Source: Ensifer adhaerens
Lineage (GTDB): Bacteria > Pseudomonadota > Alphaproteobacteria > Rhizobiales > Rhizobiaceae
Length of the DNA stretch: 64,000 nucleotides
Reading direction: 5' to 3'
NCBI RefSeq assembly: GCF_000697965.2
Contig: NZ_CP015882.1
Location: 124,001-188,000 of the forward strand
The notes below the pieces were generated by a model. That model did not search any database. It saw only the letters and a program-made list of their open reading frames with translations, and was not told where the DNA came from. Shown here in pieces: positions 1 to 9,273 of this stretch. The position numbers and the translations under genes are program-made. The stretch's first letter is position 1, and each line of letters starts with the position of its first letter.

Positions 1-1
1 G

Positions 2-916
2 TCTACGGCCGCGCTGCCACGCCCCGCCAGGCGGCGCGACCGGCAGCGGTTCTGGCAGGAGGTCGCGATGATCGCACCGGCTGTGCTGCTGCTCGCCATC
101 TTCCTGATCACGCCGTTTCTTCTATCCTTCTGGACGGCGATGACCAATCAGCCGCTGGTGCCGCGTCCCACGCCGGTGCGTTTCGTCGGCCTCCTGAATT
201 TCCAGCGGGTCTTCACCGATCCGCTGTTCTGGACGTCGCTCTGGAATGTCACCCGCTTCACCGCTTGGGTGCTGCCGGTTCAGTGCGGTCTTGCCTTCCT
301 GACGGCGCTGCTGCTGCACCAGAAGCTGCCGATGCAGAACCTTCTGCGCGGAATGTTCTTTCTGCCGGCGATTACATCCATGGTGGTCGTCTGCGTGATC
401 TGGGGCACGTTGTTCCAGTATCCGAGCGGTCCGCTCAACCAGATCGTCGGTTTCTTGTCCGGCGGCATGATCCAGCCGATCGACTGGCTCGGCGACCCCG
501 ATTGGGCAATGTTCTCGATCGTGTTGCTCTCGGCCTGGCAGGCCTATGGCTTCCAGATGATCATTTACCTCGCCGGCCTGCAGGGCATTCCCGAGGAACT
601 TTATGACGCGGCCCGCATCGACGGCGCGAGCGCGCTTCGCCGCTTCTGGCACGTCACCATGCCGGGCCTGCGTCCGACCCACGTCTTCGTGCTGGTCATC
701 ACTACGATCCAGGCCTTCAAGCTCTACACGCAGGTTGCGATCCTGACCCAGGGCGGACCGAAGGAAAGCACGGAGACCGTCGTGCACTACATGGTGCGTG
801 CCGGCTTCGAGGAACAGAAGCTCGGATACGCATCCGCCGTCTCCGTCATTCTCTTCGTCATCGTTCTTCTGATCGCGCTTCTCCAGCGCAAACTCCTGAG
901 GCGCTTCGATGTCTGA
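2..916 (+). CDS. Sugar ABC transporter permease, MalF type (5' end cut by window)
   Basis: Inner-membrane permease of a carbohydrate ABC importer (binding-protein-dependent transport family). The frame is open from base 2, and the first ATG at 68 falls just before the first hydrophobic segment (IAPAVLLLAIFLITPFLLS), so the true start probably lies upstream of the window. About six hydrophobic segments are visible. The EAA loop that contacts the ATPase is present (EELYDAARIDGAS, then FWHVTMPGL). The stop overlaps the next permease by 8 bases, so the two are translationally coupled. The downstream GH32 enzyme suggests a fructan or sucrose-type substrate, which is inference; the binding protein would lie before the window. 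Confidence 0.9.
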   Translation, partial: STAALPRPARRRDRQRFWQEVAMIAPAVLLLAIFLITPFLLSFWTAMTNQPLVPRPTPVRFVGLLNFQRVFTDPLFWTSLWNVTRFTAWVLPVQCGLAFLTALLLHQKLPMQNLLRGMFFLPAITSMVVVCVIWGTLFQYPSGPLNQIVGFLSGGMIQPIDWLGDPDWAMFSIVLLSAWQAYGFQMIIYLAGLQGIPEELYDAARIDGASALRRFWHVTMPGLRPTHVFVLVITTIQAFKLYTQVAILTQGGPKESTETVVHYMVRAGFEEQKLGYASAVSVILFVIVLLIALLQRKLLRRFDV

Positions 917-1802
917 TCTCGTGCTCAGCCAGCCAGCCCCGCTGGCGATCCCCCGCGGCAACAGCAAGACGGGCCTGCGTGTCGTCCAGACCGTCTGCAT
1001 CTTCATCATCGCTCTGGTGATGATTTCGCCGCTCTTCATGCTGCTGATCGCCAGCCTCAAGGATGACCGTTTCCGCATCCTTGCGGACATGGGCAGCTTC
1101 CGCGCCTTCTGGGTCAGCGATCCGACCCTGTCGAACTACCGCGAGATCGCCAATTTCTCCGGCGAACTTGCCTATGGTCGCTACCTCGTCAACTCGCTGG
1201 TGATCCTCGTCGTCACCGTCGTGTCCGGGCTGATCATCAATTCCATGGCGGGCTTCGTTCTCGCCTGGGGGTCGCTTCGCGGCAAGGCGATCCTGCTTGC
1301 CCTCGTGGTCGCGCTCTACGTCATCCCGCAGGAAAGCATCATCATGCCGCTCGTCGTGATGATGTCGCGGGTGGGCCTGACGGATACGTTTGCCGTGCAG
1401 ATCCTGCCCTGGGTGGCAAGCCCGCTCTATGTCTTCCTGTTCTACCAGTTCTTCGCCCAGCTACCGAAGGAACTCTACGAAGCTGCGGAGATGGATGGAG
1501 CGTCGGCGTTTCGCATCTACCGGTCGATCTACATGCCGCTCAGCCTGCCGGCGCTTGCGACGGTCTCGATCCTGATGGGGATCGAGAGCTGGAACCAGTA
1601 TCTGTGGCCGACGCTGGTCACCCAGACCGACTATGCCCGGCCGATCTCCGTCGCTATCGCCACCTTCTTCGGACAGGACAGCATTTACTGGGACCGCGCC
1701 ATGGCCGCGTCCGTGCTGATGATGATCCCTGTCCTCATCCTTTACCTCGCCTTCCAGCGCTGGTTCGTAAGTTCGTTCGTCGGCTCCGCCGTGAAAGGTT
1801 GA
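909..1802 (+). CDS. Sugar ABC transporter permease, MalG type
   Basis: Second inner-membrane permease of the sugar importer, 297 aa, the usual size for MalG-like subunits. It has an N-terminal cytoplasmic tail, a first membrane segment near residues 25-50, and the EAA motif (KELYEAAEMDGASAF) near residue 200 followed by YMPLSLPALATV. It overlaps the upstream permease by 8 bases and ends 2 bases before the GH32 gene, so the genes form one operon. The pair with the upstream permease makes the heterodimeric membrane channel. Confidence 0.93.
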   Translation: MSDLVLSQPAPLAIPRGNSKTGLRVVQTVCIFIIALVMISPLFMLLIASLKDDRFRILADMGSFRAFWVSDPTLSNYREIANFSGELAYGRYLVNSLVILVVTVVSGLIINSMAGFVLAWGSLRGKAILLALVVALYVIPQESIIMPLVVMMSRVGLTDTFAVQILPWVASPLYVFLFYQFFAQLPKELYEAAEMDGASAFRIYRSIYMPLSLPALATVSILMGIESWNQYLWPTLVTQTDYARPISVAIATFFGQDSIYWDRAMAASVLMMIPVLILYLAFQRWFVSSFVGSAVKG

Positions 1803-1804
1803 TT

Positions 1805-3511
1805 ATGACTTCGCAGACAAAACCCGCGAGCCCCGTGCTTGAAATCGTCGAGGCCGAACTCCCGGCCGGGACCGTGCTGCATCTCTGGCTGAAGGCGCGC
1901 AAAATTGGCGACGAGGCAATACTGTCCGTCACCTTAGACCGCAGTGAGATTGCCGGTCCGTCCACGCGCCGCGCCGGGGAGTTCGAATTCTTCGCGGTGA
2001 CGCTCGGGACGACTGGCCGCACGGTGCTTGCCTATGATGCGGAAACAACTGCGCTCTCCGTCGCCTATGCGTTCCACCCGCAGACGGTGCTGGAGGAGGG
2101 GATCCGCGTCCTCCATCACGACGTCCGCACGGCGCCGCCTGAGGTTCCCGGCAGCTACCATTTCCGACCGCCCTTCGGCTGGATGAACGACCCGAACGGC
2201 TTCGGCCGGTTCAAGGGTCTCGGCCATCTCTTCTACCAGCACTATCCGCATGGCTTGCGTTGGAACACCATGCACTGGGGCCATGCGGTCTCGAAGGATT
2301 TGATCCGCTGGACGCACCTGCCGATGTTCCTGTTTCCGGCGGACCACCTGTCGGAAAAGGACGATGGCCGTGGCGGCGCCTTTTCCGGCTCGGCCGTCCC
2401 CGTCTCCGGGCCGGACGGGGACGACATCCGGGTCTTCTACACCGAACACGTTCGCGACCGGGAGCCGGAGGAGCAGATCCAGCTCTCGGCCGTCAGCCGA
2501 GACGGCATCGTTGCCGGCCCGTCCGAGGTGATCCTGCCTATCCGTCCGGAGGGTCTGAACCTCACGACTGATTTCCGCGATCCCTATGTGTTCAAGGGCC
2601 CGGACGGCCGCTGGAAGATGCTGCTTGGCAGTCGCGACCGATCGGGCGGTGTCGTCCTGCTTTACGAGACGGCGGATCTGCAGGGTGCCACGGGCTGGAC
2701 CTTCCTCGACATCATCTATCGCGAGGACGGTTTCGGCATGACCGCAGCGGAGTGCCCTTGCATGCTGCCGGTCGGCGGCATGGCGGATGATCCGGAGACC
2801 CGCTGGGCGCTGATCTTTGGCCTGCTCACAAGCCGTGACCCGGCCACCGGCCGGCGCAACCTCACATCCGTCACCGTCGGCCGCTTCGACGGCCGGTCGT
2901 TCACGGCCGAATTCGAACAGGAACTGGATTTCGGCTCCGACGCCTACGCCTTCCAGGCCTTCGTCGACGGCGAGGAACCGGTCGGCATCGCCTGGCTTGC
3001 CAACTGGACAGACTTTTCCAAGAAGGACGATTTCCCGACGGCGATGACCTTGCCGCGTCGCGTGCTTCTCGATGGGGGTGCCGTGTTGACGCCGCCGGTC
3101 GCGGCAGTCGAAAACCTGCGCCACAGGCTGCTCGATGAAACAGCCCTTGCTGCGGGCGAAACGGTTCCACTCGAAAGCGGTGCGGTCGAGATCGTGCTTG
3201 CACTGCCCGAGGCCGGCGCGGCTTTCGAGCTCGTCCTCGATCACCCGGATGTCGCGCTTGGCGTCAGGCTCGATGACGAGGGCCTTGCAATCCTCTTCGA
3301 TGCCGGTACCGGCAAGCCGCCACCGCGATATCTGGCGTCAGGCGCCAGACCTTCGCAGCTGCGCATCTTCCTCGATGCGGGCTCGATCGAGGTCTTTGCC
3401 GACAACGGCCGCTGGACAGGCACCAAGCGCATTCCGGGATTTGCCGCCGCGCGATCGGCAAGGCTGACCGGCGCCGTCACGGGCGCGAAAATCTGGCAAC
3501 TCAAGCTTTGA
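1805..3511 (+). CDS. Glycoside hydrolase family 32 (beta-fructosidase)
   Basis: Retaining beta-fructofuranosidase, 568 aa, that would release fructose from sucrose, inulin- or levan-type sugars. All three GH32 signatures are visible: WMNDPNG with nucleophile D129, FRDPYVF with the stabilising D259, and AAECP with acid/base E316. A five-bladed propeller core (about residues 110-420) is followed by a C-terminal sandwich. Unusually, about 100 residues precede the catalytic domain. No signal peptide is seen, so the enzyme should be cytoplasmic and act on sugar imported by the surrounding ABC system. ATG at 1805 was chosen because it follows the permease stop by 2 bases. Exact substrate is unknown. 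Confidence 0.92.
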   Translation: MTSQTKPASPVLEIVEAELPAGTVLHLWLKARKIGDEAILSVTLDRSEIAGPSTRRAGEFEFFAVTLGTTGRTVLAYDAETTALSVAYAFHPQTVLEEGIRVLHHDVRTAPPEVPGSYHFRPPFGWMNDPNGFGRFKGLGHLFYQHYPHGLRWNTMHWGHAVSKDLIRWTHLPMFLFPADHLSEKDDGRGGAFSGSAVPVSGPDGDDIRVFYTEHVRDREPEEQIQLSAVSRDGIVAGPSEVILPIRPEGLNLTTDFRDPYVFKGPDGRWKMLLGSRDRSGGVVLLYETADLQGATGWTFLDIIYREDGFGMTAAECPCMLPVGGMADDPETRWALIFGLLTSRDPATGRRNLTSVTVGRFDGRSFTAEFEQELDFGSDAYAFQAFVDGEEPVGIAWLANWTDFSKKDDFPTAMTLPRRVLLDGGAVLTPPVAAVENLRHRLLDETALAAGETVPLESGAVEIVLALPEAGAAFELVLDHPDVALGVRLDDEGLAILFDAGTGKPPPRYLASGARPSQLRIFLDAGSIEVFADNGRWTGTKRIPGFAAARSARLTGAVTGAKIWQLKL

Positions 3512-3524
3512 GGGAGGAAGAAAA

Positions 3525-4571
3525 ATGGCATCGGTAGCGATCGACCGCGTTCTGAAACAGTATGGCGCAGCCTCAGTCATCCACGGCGTTTCCGTGGACA
3601 TTGAGGATGGAGAATTCGTCACGCTCGTCGGACCGTCCGGCTGCGGCAAGTCCACGCTCCTGCGCATGCTTGCGGGGCTCGAGGACATCAGCGGCGGCGA
3701 AATCCGCATCGATGGGCGCGTCGTCAACGACGTCGCACCCAAGGAGCGCGACATCGCCATGGTGTTCCAGAGCTACGCACTCTATCCGCACATGACGGTC
3801 AAGGAGAACATGGGCTTCTCCCTGAAGCTCCAGGGTCGAGACAAGGCGACGATCGATAAGCTGGTGAAGGAGGCCGCCGGAATTCTCGCGCTTGAGCCGC
3901 TGCTCGACCGTCTGCCCAAGCAGCTCTCCGGCGGCCAGCGCCAGCGTGTCGCCATGGGCCGCGCCATCGTTCGTCACCCCAAGGTGTTCCTCTTCGACGA
4001 GCCGCTGTCCAATCTCGATGCTAAGCTGCGCGTGACCATGCGCAGCGAGATCAAGGAATTGCACCAGCGGCTCGGCACGACCATCGTCTACGTTACCCAC
4101 GACCAGATCGAAGCCATGACCATGGCCGACAAGATCGTCGTCATGCGCGCCGGCCGCGTGGAGCAGATCGGCAAGCCGCTCGACCTCTACGATCGCCCGG
4201 GCAATACCTTTGTCGCCACCTTCATCGGCTCGCCGTCGATGAACCTCTTTGAGGGCAACGTCGGTGATGGCGGCTTTTTCATTGACGGCGGTGTTTCCCT
4301 GCCGCTGCCGGCGTCGCTGGGTCACGGTGAAGCACGCACCTACGGCATCCGCCCGGAAGATCTGGAGATAGCCGAAACCGGCATACCGGCAACCGTGCTG
4401 ACGGTCGAGCCAACCGGCGCCGAAACCCACCTTCTGGTGCGCGTCGGCACGCACACGGCGGGGGTCGTGCTGCATCGACGCGTGGACCTGAAGCCTGAGG
4501 AGCAGATTTATCTCTCGCCGAAGAACCAGAAGATCCATCTGTTCTGCGCCGAAGGAGCCCGGGTCAACTGA
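3525..4571 (+). CDS. Sugar ABC transporter ATP-binding protein, MalK/UgpC type
   Basis: 348 aa ATPase that energises the sugar importer. Walker [10 protein letters not shown], signature [14 protein letters not shown], Walker [13 protein letters not shown] and the H-loop [12 protein letters not shown] are intact. The C-terminal third is the MalK-type regulatory/TOBE domain ([10 protein letters not shown] region). It lies 13 bases after the GH32 stop with a GGGAGGAAG ribosome site, as last gene of the operon. ATPases of this class are often shared among sugar importers. Confidence 0.95.
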   Translation: MASVAIDRVLKQYGAASVIHGVSVDIEDGEFVTLVGPSGCGKSTLLRMLAGLEDISGGEIRIDGRVVNDVAPKERDIAMVFQSYALYPHMTVKENMGFSLKLQGRDKATIDKLVKEAAGILALEPLLDRLPKQLSGGQRQRVAMGRAIVRHPKVFLFDEPLSNLDAKLRVTMRSEIKELHQRLGTTIVYVTHDQIEAMTMADKIVVMRAGRVEQIGKPLDLYDRPGNTFVATFIGSPSMNLFEGNVGDGGFFIDGGVSLPLPASLGHGEARTYGIRPEDLEIAETGIPATVLTVEPTGAETHLLVRVGTHTAGVVLHRRVDLKPEEQIYLSPKNQKIHLFCAEGARVN

Positions 4572-4591
4572 TCCTTTGACCCCCAATTGAG

Positions 4592-4718
4592 CGTCGACAA
4601 ACCGTGATTGCTTCGCGTCAGTCTATGCCGCTTCGAGCTTCTTCGCGCAGCGAAGCAGCATGCCGTAGAGGTCACGCGGTTCGTCGGGATCAGCGAGGAG
4701 GTCGAGTTCTGTGAACAT
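4592..4718 (-). pseudogene. 3' fragment of a second ornithine cyclodeaminase gene
   Basis: On the minus strand this encodes MFTELDLLADPDEPRDLYGM and a short tail, identical to the last 31 residues of the intact ocd at 6437 except one E-to-A change. Homology also covers the 3' flank (cgtcgacaaacc) but not the GC hairpin that follows intact ocd, which is damaged here. Other base differences are synonymous. Homology stops abruptly at the MFTEL methionine (4718). The rest of the gene is missing, so this is a relic of a second locus whose other end appears at 22761. Confidence 0.9.
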
Positions 4719-5100
4719 GGCACCCCCCGGCATCAATCGGCCAATCGGCAGGTCGCTGGTAACTCGAACGGCAACTACGTAGAGCGTCGCGCCCCGTTCG
4801 TCGAGGCGAACTATGTCGGCAACACTTCGGTTGCCTTTGGCTTGAGTGGAGGGAAGCTCACCCTTGCGCCTCGGACTTTCGCGCCGCGCGCGTCCAAATT
4901 CGTCGTCAGCTTTCGACCGCAAGAGCCGGCTGACCGGGATCGCTGGCGGGCGGCGGCACCGACAAATCGGCAATCGGCAGGAGTCTTTACCTAACACGCC
5001 TTTTGCCGACTAACAGATGCCATCCGGCTGCGGATCGCTTGCTCTGTGAGAAATGCTAGGGATGTTCGATTGGGCTTCGAAAGATAAGATGGGCTCCTGC
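4719..5100. other. Unassigned stretch beside the ocd fragment
   Basis: No convincing gene. A minus-strand open frame continues from the ocd fragment up to about 4997 but has no recognisable domain. A short repeat containing aatcggc units occurs near 4735 and again near 4963. This may be the scar of the rearrangement that truncated the second ocd. Confidence 0.4.
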
Positions 5101-5394
5101 CTACCAACGCGCCCGAACGCCACTCGTCGAAGAAAGGCCCAGGTATAGGCCGATGCAAAATCCGATAAGCGCGGCCGTACTGACGATTGTCGTTGCTGTT
5201 CCGGGATTCTCCCGCGCGGCCTCTATTGCGCCCTGTCCTTGCTGTCGGACCGTCTGGGCTGCGTTCCTAGCTATTCCAGAGGCGCCTTCAGCCGCAGAAT
5301 TGATCCCCTCACTCACAGCTTGCTTCACCTCCGCGATCTGCGATCGCAATTCGGCGATTTGATCTTCAATCGATTGCTGGTTCACACCAATCAT
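5101..5394 (-). CDS. Small DUF883/ElaB-like membrane-anchored protein
   Basis: 97 aa protein with an N-terminal amphipathic coiled-coil stretch (QIAELRSQIAEVKQAVSEG), an Ala/Gly/Gln-rich middle, and one C-terminal membrane segment after ARENPGTATT. That layout matches the DUF883/ElaB-YqjD family of inner-membrane proteins, some of which bind ribosomes. Start at 5394 is supported by an AGGTGG ribosome site; an earlier in-frame ATG at 5406 lies within the leader. Function here is unknown. It is unrelated to its neighbours. Confidence 0.65.
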   Translation of the reverse strand: MIGVNQQSIEDQIAELRSQIAEVKQAVSEGINSAAEGASGIARNAAQTVRQQGQGAIEAARENPGTATTIVSTAALIGFCIGLYLGLSSTSGVRARW

Positions 5395-5606
5395 CTTCCA
5401 CCTCATGGTTTGTGAACGCAAAACCGTTGAGCTGCGACAATGTTCCAGCAAAGGGGAGTGGGGTCGCCGCCTGTTTCTGACTCTCTGCTGAAGTGCGCCA
5501 ACGCACAGTATTCCTCCCGCGTTTGCGCAACGCGCATCTTCCGGTTTTGTGCATTTTGGATCGCATAACGTATTGACGGGAACTGAGCCTCCCATGAGCA
5601 GCTTCA

Positions 5607-6014
5607 TCAGGTCGGCAAGTTCGGCGCAATCAGCGTCAACGTTGGGAAATAGGTGCGATAACGGCCGACGTCGCGTGTGAGCAGCGAATATCCGCTAACC
5701 GCTGCGTGCGCACCCATGAAGAAATCAGGGAGCACCCCTGTCCGCGTTCCGCCTGCTTTGCGATATCGTGTGAAAACCTTGCTTGCCAGAAAGAGGGCCT
5801 CACGCGGTACCGCCGCCAGCTTCAACCCCGCTTGATCAAGCAAGCCGTCAACGCCTTCGATCCGATCGTAGCGGACGGCGAGTTCGGCGTAGACGATGTC
5901 GTTGATCCAGATTGCTCCCCCCGAGGCTTGCAGCTTCCAGCTGCGCTATCGACCAATCGGCCCAAGTTGGATCATCGGTAACGACGTCGAGAAGGACGTG
6001 TCTACGAGTATCAC
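5607..6014 (-). pseudogene. Broken VapC-type PIN toxin
   Basis: Begins GTGATACTCGTAGACACG (VILVDT, the first PIN aspartate) at 6014, overlapping the antitoxin stop by 4 bases as in vapBC operons. After VDTS the frame is lost, consistent with loss of one copy of a GTCC repeat. LLDVVTDDPTWADWSIAQLE then reads in another frame, until an extra G in a six-G run near 5921 returns it to INDIVYAELAVRYDRIEGVD and a PIN C-terminus (LTRDVGRYRTYFP) ending at 5607. The first frame meets a stop after about 22 codons. Two indels, net minus 3, therefore inactivate the toxin unless they are sequencing errors. Confidence 0.82.
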
Positions 6015-6244
6015 GGTTCGCCACGCGTAAGCGCCATGATCGCGTCAGTGTCGGGGCCCTTGCCCGCATGCCCTCGTAGTTTCGCGAAGCGGCTGGGCGG
6101 CTGCTTTTTCGCAGCATGGACGAGGACAACGCTTCCATCTGAAGTGCGTCGGAAGTCTATCTTGCTTCCAGGCACGATACCCAAGAGATCGCGCACAGGC
6201 TTGGGAATAGTAATTTGTCCCTTGGATGTAACTGTCGTCGTCAT
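6011..6244 (-). CDS. AbrB/SpoVT-type antitoxin (VapB-like)
   Basis: 77 aa antitoxin with an N-terminal SpoVT/AbrB swapped-hairpin DNA-binding domain (MTTTVTSKGQITIPKPVRD, residues 1-45) and a C-terminal tail expected to bind the PIN toxin. The gene is intact although its toxin partner, overlapping by 4 bases, is frameshifted. In such pairs the antitoxin represses its own promoter. It would be upstream of 6244, where about 140 bases carry no other gene. Confidence 0.85.
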   Translation of the reverse strand: MTTTVTSKGQITIPKPVRDLLGIVPGSKIDFRRTSDGSVVLVHAAKKQPPSRFAKLRGHAGKGPDTDAIMALTRGEP

Positions 6245-6383
6245 GGCCGGACCCGTGTAGGGAATGATTCATCCAAGGTATTACTTTTTGTGCCGCGGTT
6301 TTCAAGGAATTGGGTAGTAAGTTCGATTCCCTTCAAGGCGCTCAATTGGCCTCTATCAGGCTGCTTGGCGACTGACGCCTAGC

Positions 6384-6417
6384 GTTCCCCGGTTTGACCG
6401 TCGACAAACCGGGGAAC
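6384..6417 (-). terminator. Perfect 13-bp hairpin downstream of ocd
   Basis: GTTCCCCGGTTTG (6384-6396) pairs exactly with CAAACCGGGGAAC (6405-6417) around an 8-base loop, 20 bases after the ocd stop. It lacks a clear T-run, so it may be an mRNA 3'-end stabiliser or a weak terminator. The corresponding flank of the ocd fragment at 4592 has lost this hairpin. Confidence 0.65.
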
Positions 6418-6436
6418 GTGATTACTTCGCGGCAGT

Positions 6437-7498
6437 CTATGCCGCTTCGAGTTTCTTCTCACACCGCAGAAGCATGCCGTAGAGGTCACGTGGCTCGTCG
6501 GGATCAGCGAGGAGGTCGAGTTCTGTGAACATACCGTGTTCGGCAATCTGGTCCCGGACGTAGCGGAGGGCGGAGAAGTCCTCGATCGCAAAACCGACAC
6601 TGTCGAAGAGCGTGATCTGATCCGGGCTCTTGCGGCCCTCTGTCTCGCCGGTCATGACCTGCCAGAGTTCGATGACGGGGTGCTCAGCCGGTAGCTGCTG
6701 GATTTCGCCTTCGATGCGTGTCTGCGGCGGATATTCGACGAAGATGTCCGAGCGCAGCAGAATGTCCTTGCTGAGTTCGGTCTTGCCGGGGCAGTCACCG
6801 CCCACCGCGTTGATGTGGACACCGGGGCCGACATGGTTGTCCGATAGGATCGTCGCGTACTGCTTGTCGGCGGTGACCGTGGTGATGATGTCTGCGCCTT
6901 CGACCGCCTCTTCGACCGAGGTGCATTCTTCAATGGTGAAGCCGAGGCCTGCGAGGTTGCGTGCGCATTTCCGGGTGGCGGAGGCGTCGATATCGTAGAG
7001 GCGAAGCTTGTCGATGCCGAGCAGCGACTTGAAGGCGCGAGCCTGGAATTCGCTCTGCGCACCATTGCCGATGATGGCCATGGTCCGGGCATTCGGCCGG
7101 GCGAGGTACTTCGCCGCGACCGCGGACGTTGCCGCAGTGCGTAGCGCGGTCAGGATCGTCATTTCGGTGAGCAGCATCGGGTAGCCGTTGCCGACATCCG
7201 AGAGCACGCCGAAGGCCGTCACGGTCTGGCGGCCATCGCGCGTGTTCTTCGGGTGACCATTGACGTATTTGAAGCCGTAAAGCGTTCCGTCGCTGGTGGG
7301 CATCAGCTCGATGACGCCTTCCTGCGAATGGGAAGCGACGCGCGGGGTCTTGTCGAAGACCGGCCAGCGGCGGAAGTCCTCCTCGATCGTGGCCGCCAGG
7401 TCCGTCAGGAACCGGTCGATGCCGACCTTCAGAACCAGTTTCATCATGTGGTCGACGCTTACGAACGGAACCACGTTCAGTTTCGGATCAGTATTCAT
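6437..7498 (-). CDS. ocd: Ornithine cyclodeaminase
   Basis: 353 aa NAD-dependent enzyme of the OCD/mu-crystallin family that converts ornithine to proline and ammonia. The Rossmann nucleotide-binding segment is visible (TMAIIGNGAQSEFQARAF), followed by LRLYDIDASATRKCA and the conserved INAVGGDCPGKTEL stretch. The length fits true bacterial ornithine cyclodeaminases. ATG at 7498 follows a GGAGGG site; a TTG at 7513 is less likely. It lies 28 bases after arginase, so the two form an arginine-to-proline pathway, presumably activated by the divergent Lrp-type regulator. The last 31 codons are duplicated at 4592-4718. Confidence 0.96.
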   Translation of the reverse strand: MNTDPKLNVVPFVSVDHMMKLVLKVGIDRFLTDLAATIEEDFRRWPVFDKTPRVASHSQEGVIELMPTSDGTLYGFKYVNGHPKNTRDGRQTVTAFGVLSDVGNGYPMLLTEMTILTALRTAATSAVAAKYLARPNARTMAIIGNGAQSEFQARAFKSLLGIDKLRLYDIDASATRKCARNLAGLGFTIEECTSVEEAVEGADIITTVTADKQYATILSDNHVGPGVHINAVGGDCPGKTELSKDILLRSDIFVEYPPQTRIEGEIQQLPAEHPVIELWQVMTGETEGRKSPDQITLFDSVGFAIEDFSALRYVRDQIAEHGMFTELDLLADPDEPRDLYGMLLRCEKKLEAA

Positions 7499-7526
7499 TT
7501 TCCCTCCAACCAAAGAACAATCGAAA

Positions 7527-8447
7527 TCAGCCAGTAACAGTCGGGCGATCCATCACCCGCTTGCCCATCAGGCTGGCGACGAGATCGACGAGCAGCCGTG
7601 CGGTCTTGCCGCGCTCGTCGAGGAACGGATTGAGCTCGACAATGTCGAGGCTGGTCACCAGCCCGCTGTCATGCAGCATTTCCATGATCAGGTGCGCCTC
7701 GCGGAAAGTTGCTCCTCCCGGTACCGTGGTGCCGACGGCCGGCGCGATGTCCGGCTCGAGGAAGTCGACATCGAAGCTGACGTGCAGGAGGCCGTTTGCG
7801 GCCCGGACCCGTTCGATGAAATTGCGGACGAGGACGGCCACGCCATGCTCATCGATTACGCGCATGTCGTGCACCGTGATGCCGGTGGTGCGAATGGCGG
7901 CCTTTTCGGCGGCGTCAACGCTGCGGATACCGATCATGCAGACGTTTTGTGTGGCAACGGGATGGGCAAGCGCAGGGAAGAAGCCATCGAAACCGGTCTG
8001 GCCGGTATAGTAAGCGACGGGCGTGCCGTGCAGGTTGCCGCTGACCGTCGTTTCGAGAGTATGGAAGTCGGTATGGGCGTCCAGCCAGAGCACGAACAGC
8101 GGCCGCCCGAGTTCGGCGGCTCGGCGTGCGAGACCGGGAACGGTGCCCGCGGAGATGGCATGGTCGCCGCCGAGGAAAATGGGCATGCCCGCCTTGCTGT
8201 GTTCGTAGGCAGCAGCAGACAGCGCTTCGACCCAGGCGACCGTTTCGCCGAGGTGATGGACGGCCTTGTTCGGATGGGGCATCTCGTCGAACGCCCGCGG
8301 GCTGAGATTGCCATTGTCCTTGACCGAATGGCCCAGTTCTTCCAGTGCCGTGCGAAGGCCAGCGATGCGCAGGGCGCTCGGCCCCATCTCGCAGCCAAGC
8401 TGCCCTGCCCCGATTTGCAGGGGCGCGCCGATGAGCGTGCAGTCCAT
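7527..8447 (-). CDS. rocF: Arginase
   Basis: 306 aa binuclear-manganese ureohydrolase, arginine to ornithine plus urea. The metal-binding signatures are all present: GGDHAISAG, DAHTDFHT and SFDVDFLEPDIAPAVGT. Start ATG at 8447 (MDCTLIGAPLQ) is the family's usual N-terminus; the frame is open further upstream but that part lies in the promoter. Rhizobial literature also uses arcA for this gene. It is the first gene of the arginase-ocd operon, divergent from the Lrp-type regulator. Confidence 0.96.
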   Translation of the reverse strand: MDCTLIGAPLQIGAGQLGCEMGPSALRIAGLRTALEELGHSVKDNGNLSPRAFDEMPHPNKAVHHLGETVAWVEALSAAAYEHSKAGMPIFLGGDHAISAGTVPGLARRAAELGRPLFVLWLDAHTDFHTLETTVSGNLHGTPVAYYTGQTGFDGFFPALAHPVATQNVCMIGIRSVDAAEKAAIRTTGITVHDMRVIDEHGVAVLVRNFIERVRAANGLLHVSFDVDFLEPDIAPAVGTTVPGGATFREAHLIMEMLHDSGLVTSLDIVELNPFLDERGKTARLLVDLVASLMGKRVMDRPTVTG

Positions 8448-8505
8448 AGTGTACTCCCGTTTGTTTTCATGATTATAAAAGTCACCGATGGCGGATCGAA
8501 CATTG

Positions 8506-8541
8506 AATTTTGGCATATCGAGATGCTAGTTTGACCAAATT
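8506..8541. promoter_or_regulatory. Putative Lrp-type operator between arginase and lrp
   Basis: AATTTTGG (8506-8513) and CCAAATT (8535-8541) form an imperfect inverted repeat in the AT-rich divergent intergenic region. Lrp/AsnC activators such as those of arginine catabolism loci bind imperfect palindromes of this kind next to the genes they control. The site assignment is inference. Confidence 0.45.
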
Positions 8542-8565
8542 GATAAGAACGGAATCCAAATCGGC

Positions 8566-9003
8566 ATGGATGCTCTCGACCAGAAGATCGTGATGCTGTT
8601 GCGCGGCAATGGGCGTCGAAGTGTCTCGGACCTCGCGCTGGAAACGGGCGCCTCGCGGGCGACTGTGCGGGCGCGCATCGAGCGGATGGAGCTGGACGGC
8701 ACCATCCTCGGCTACACGGTGATGCTGCGTGCCGATGCGCTTGAAGATGTCGTTCGTGGGGTGATGATGGTTGAGATCGAGGGCCATGTGACCGATCGGG
8801 TGATCCGCACGCTCGGCGGCTTTCCTGAAATCTCGCAGATTCACACGACGAACGGCCGGTGGGATTTGCTGGTGGAACTCAGCGCATCGAGCCTGGCCAA
8901 CTTCGATGCCGTGCTGCGCAAGATTCGTCTCGTGCCCGGCATTATGGGCAGCGAGACGAGCCTTCTTTTGTCCACGCCGCGGTCGACGAGGGCGAAGCTC
9001 TAA
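8566..9003 (+). CDS. Lrp/AsnC-family regulator of arginine catabolism
   Basis: 145 aa. N-terminal winged helix-turn-helix (residues 5-60; MDALDQKIVMLLRGNGRRSV, then ETGASRATVRARIERMELDG), linker, and a RAM ligand-binding domain (GFPEISQIHTTNGRWDLLVE). Divergently transcribed from arginase-ocd, the usual arrangement for the arginine- or ornithine-responsive activator of this pathway. Its 3' half is duplicated at 22761-22968. Confidence 0.93.
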   Translation: MDALDQKIVMLLRGNGRRSVSDLALETGASRATVRARIERMELDGTILGYTVMLRADALEDVVRGVMMVEIEGHVTDRVIRTLGGFPEISQIHTTNGRWDLLVELSASSLANFDAVLRKIRLVPGIMGSETSLLLSTPRSTRAKL

Positions 9004-9178
9004 CCTGACGAGCGTCGACCTAGAAACTCACGTCGACGGGTGTCGCTGCGGCTGGCGCCGCCGTTTTCCTGCAATGGGTTGGCGCACCGGCGGCACAAGC
9101 GCCGGCGACAATCATCGAGCGCTTTCGGGCCTTGAGGATTGCGACGGCTTTGTCGATAGCCATCCGGTCGCGGCCGGG

Positions 9179-9205
9179 CCCCGGCCGACGAATGATCGGC
9201 CGGGG
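9179..9205. terminator. GC-rich hairpin between convergent genes
   Basis: CCCCGGCCG (9179-9187) pairs perfectly with CGGCCGGGG (9197-9205) across a 9-base loop. It lies in the 270-base gap between the convergent lrp and ATPase genes. There is no T-run, so it may be a weak bidirectional terminator. I see no convincing gene in the rest of this gap. Confidence 0.5.
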
Positions 9206-9273
9206 TAACGATGACGTCGAGCGGGGCTCGACAAGGACGGGCGCGGACGCACGGAATGGTGCAATGCCTTCGA

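Noticed and set aside
4623..4997. Minus-strand open frame of 124 codons
   Set aside because: Its C-terminal quarter is the ocd tail fragment and the rest has no family or start support; treated as a relic plus unassigned sequence.
6310..6345. tRNA T-arm-like sequence (gttcgattccc)
   Set aside because: The flanking bases do not form a T stem and no acceptor or anticodon arms are present.
7296..8534. 412-codon plus-strand frame opposite ocd and arginase
   Set aside because: It lies antisense to a certain arginase gene with all metal motifs; long antisense frames are common in GC-rich DNA.
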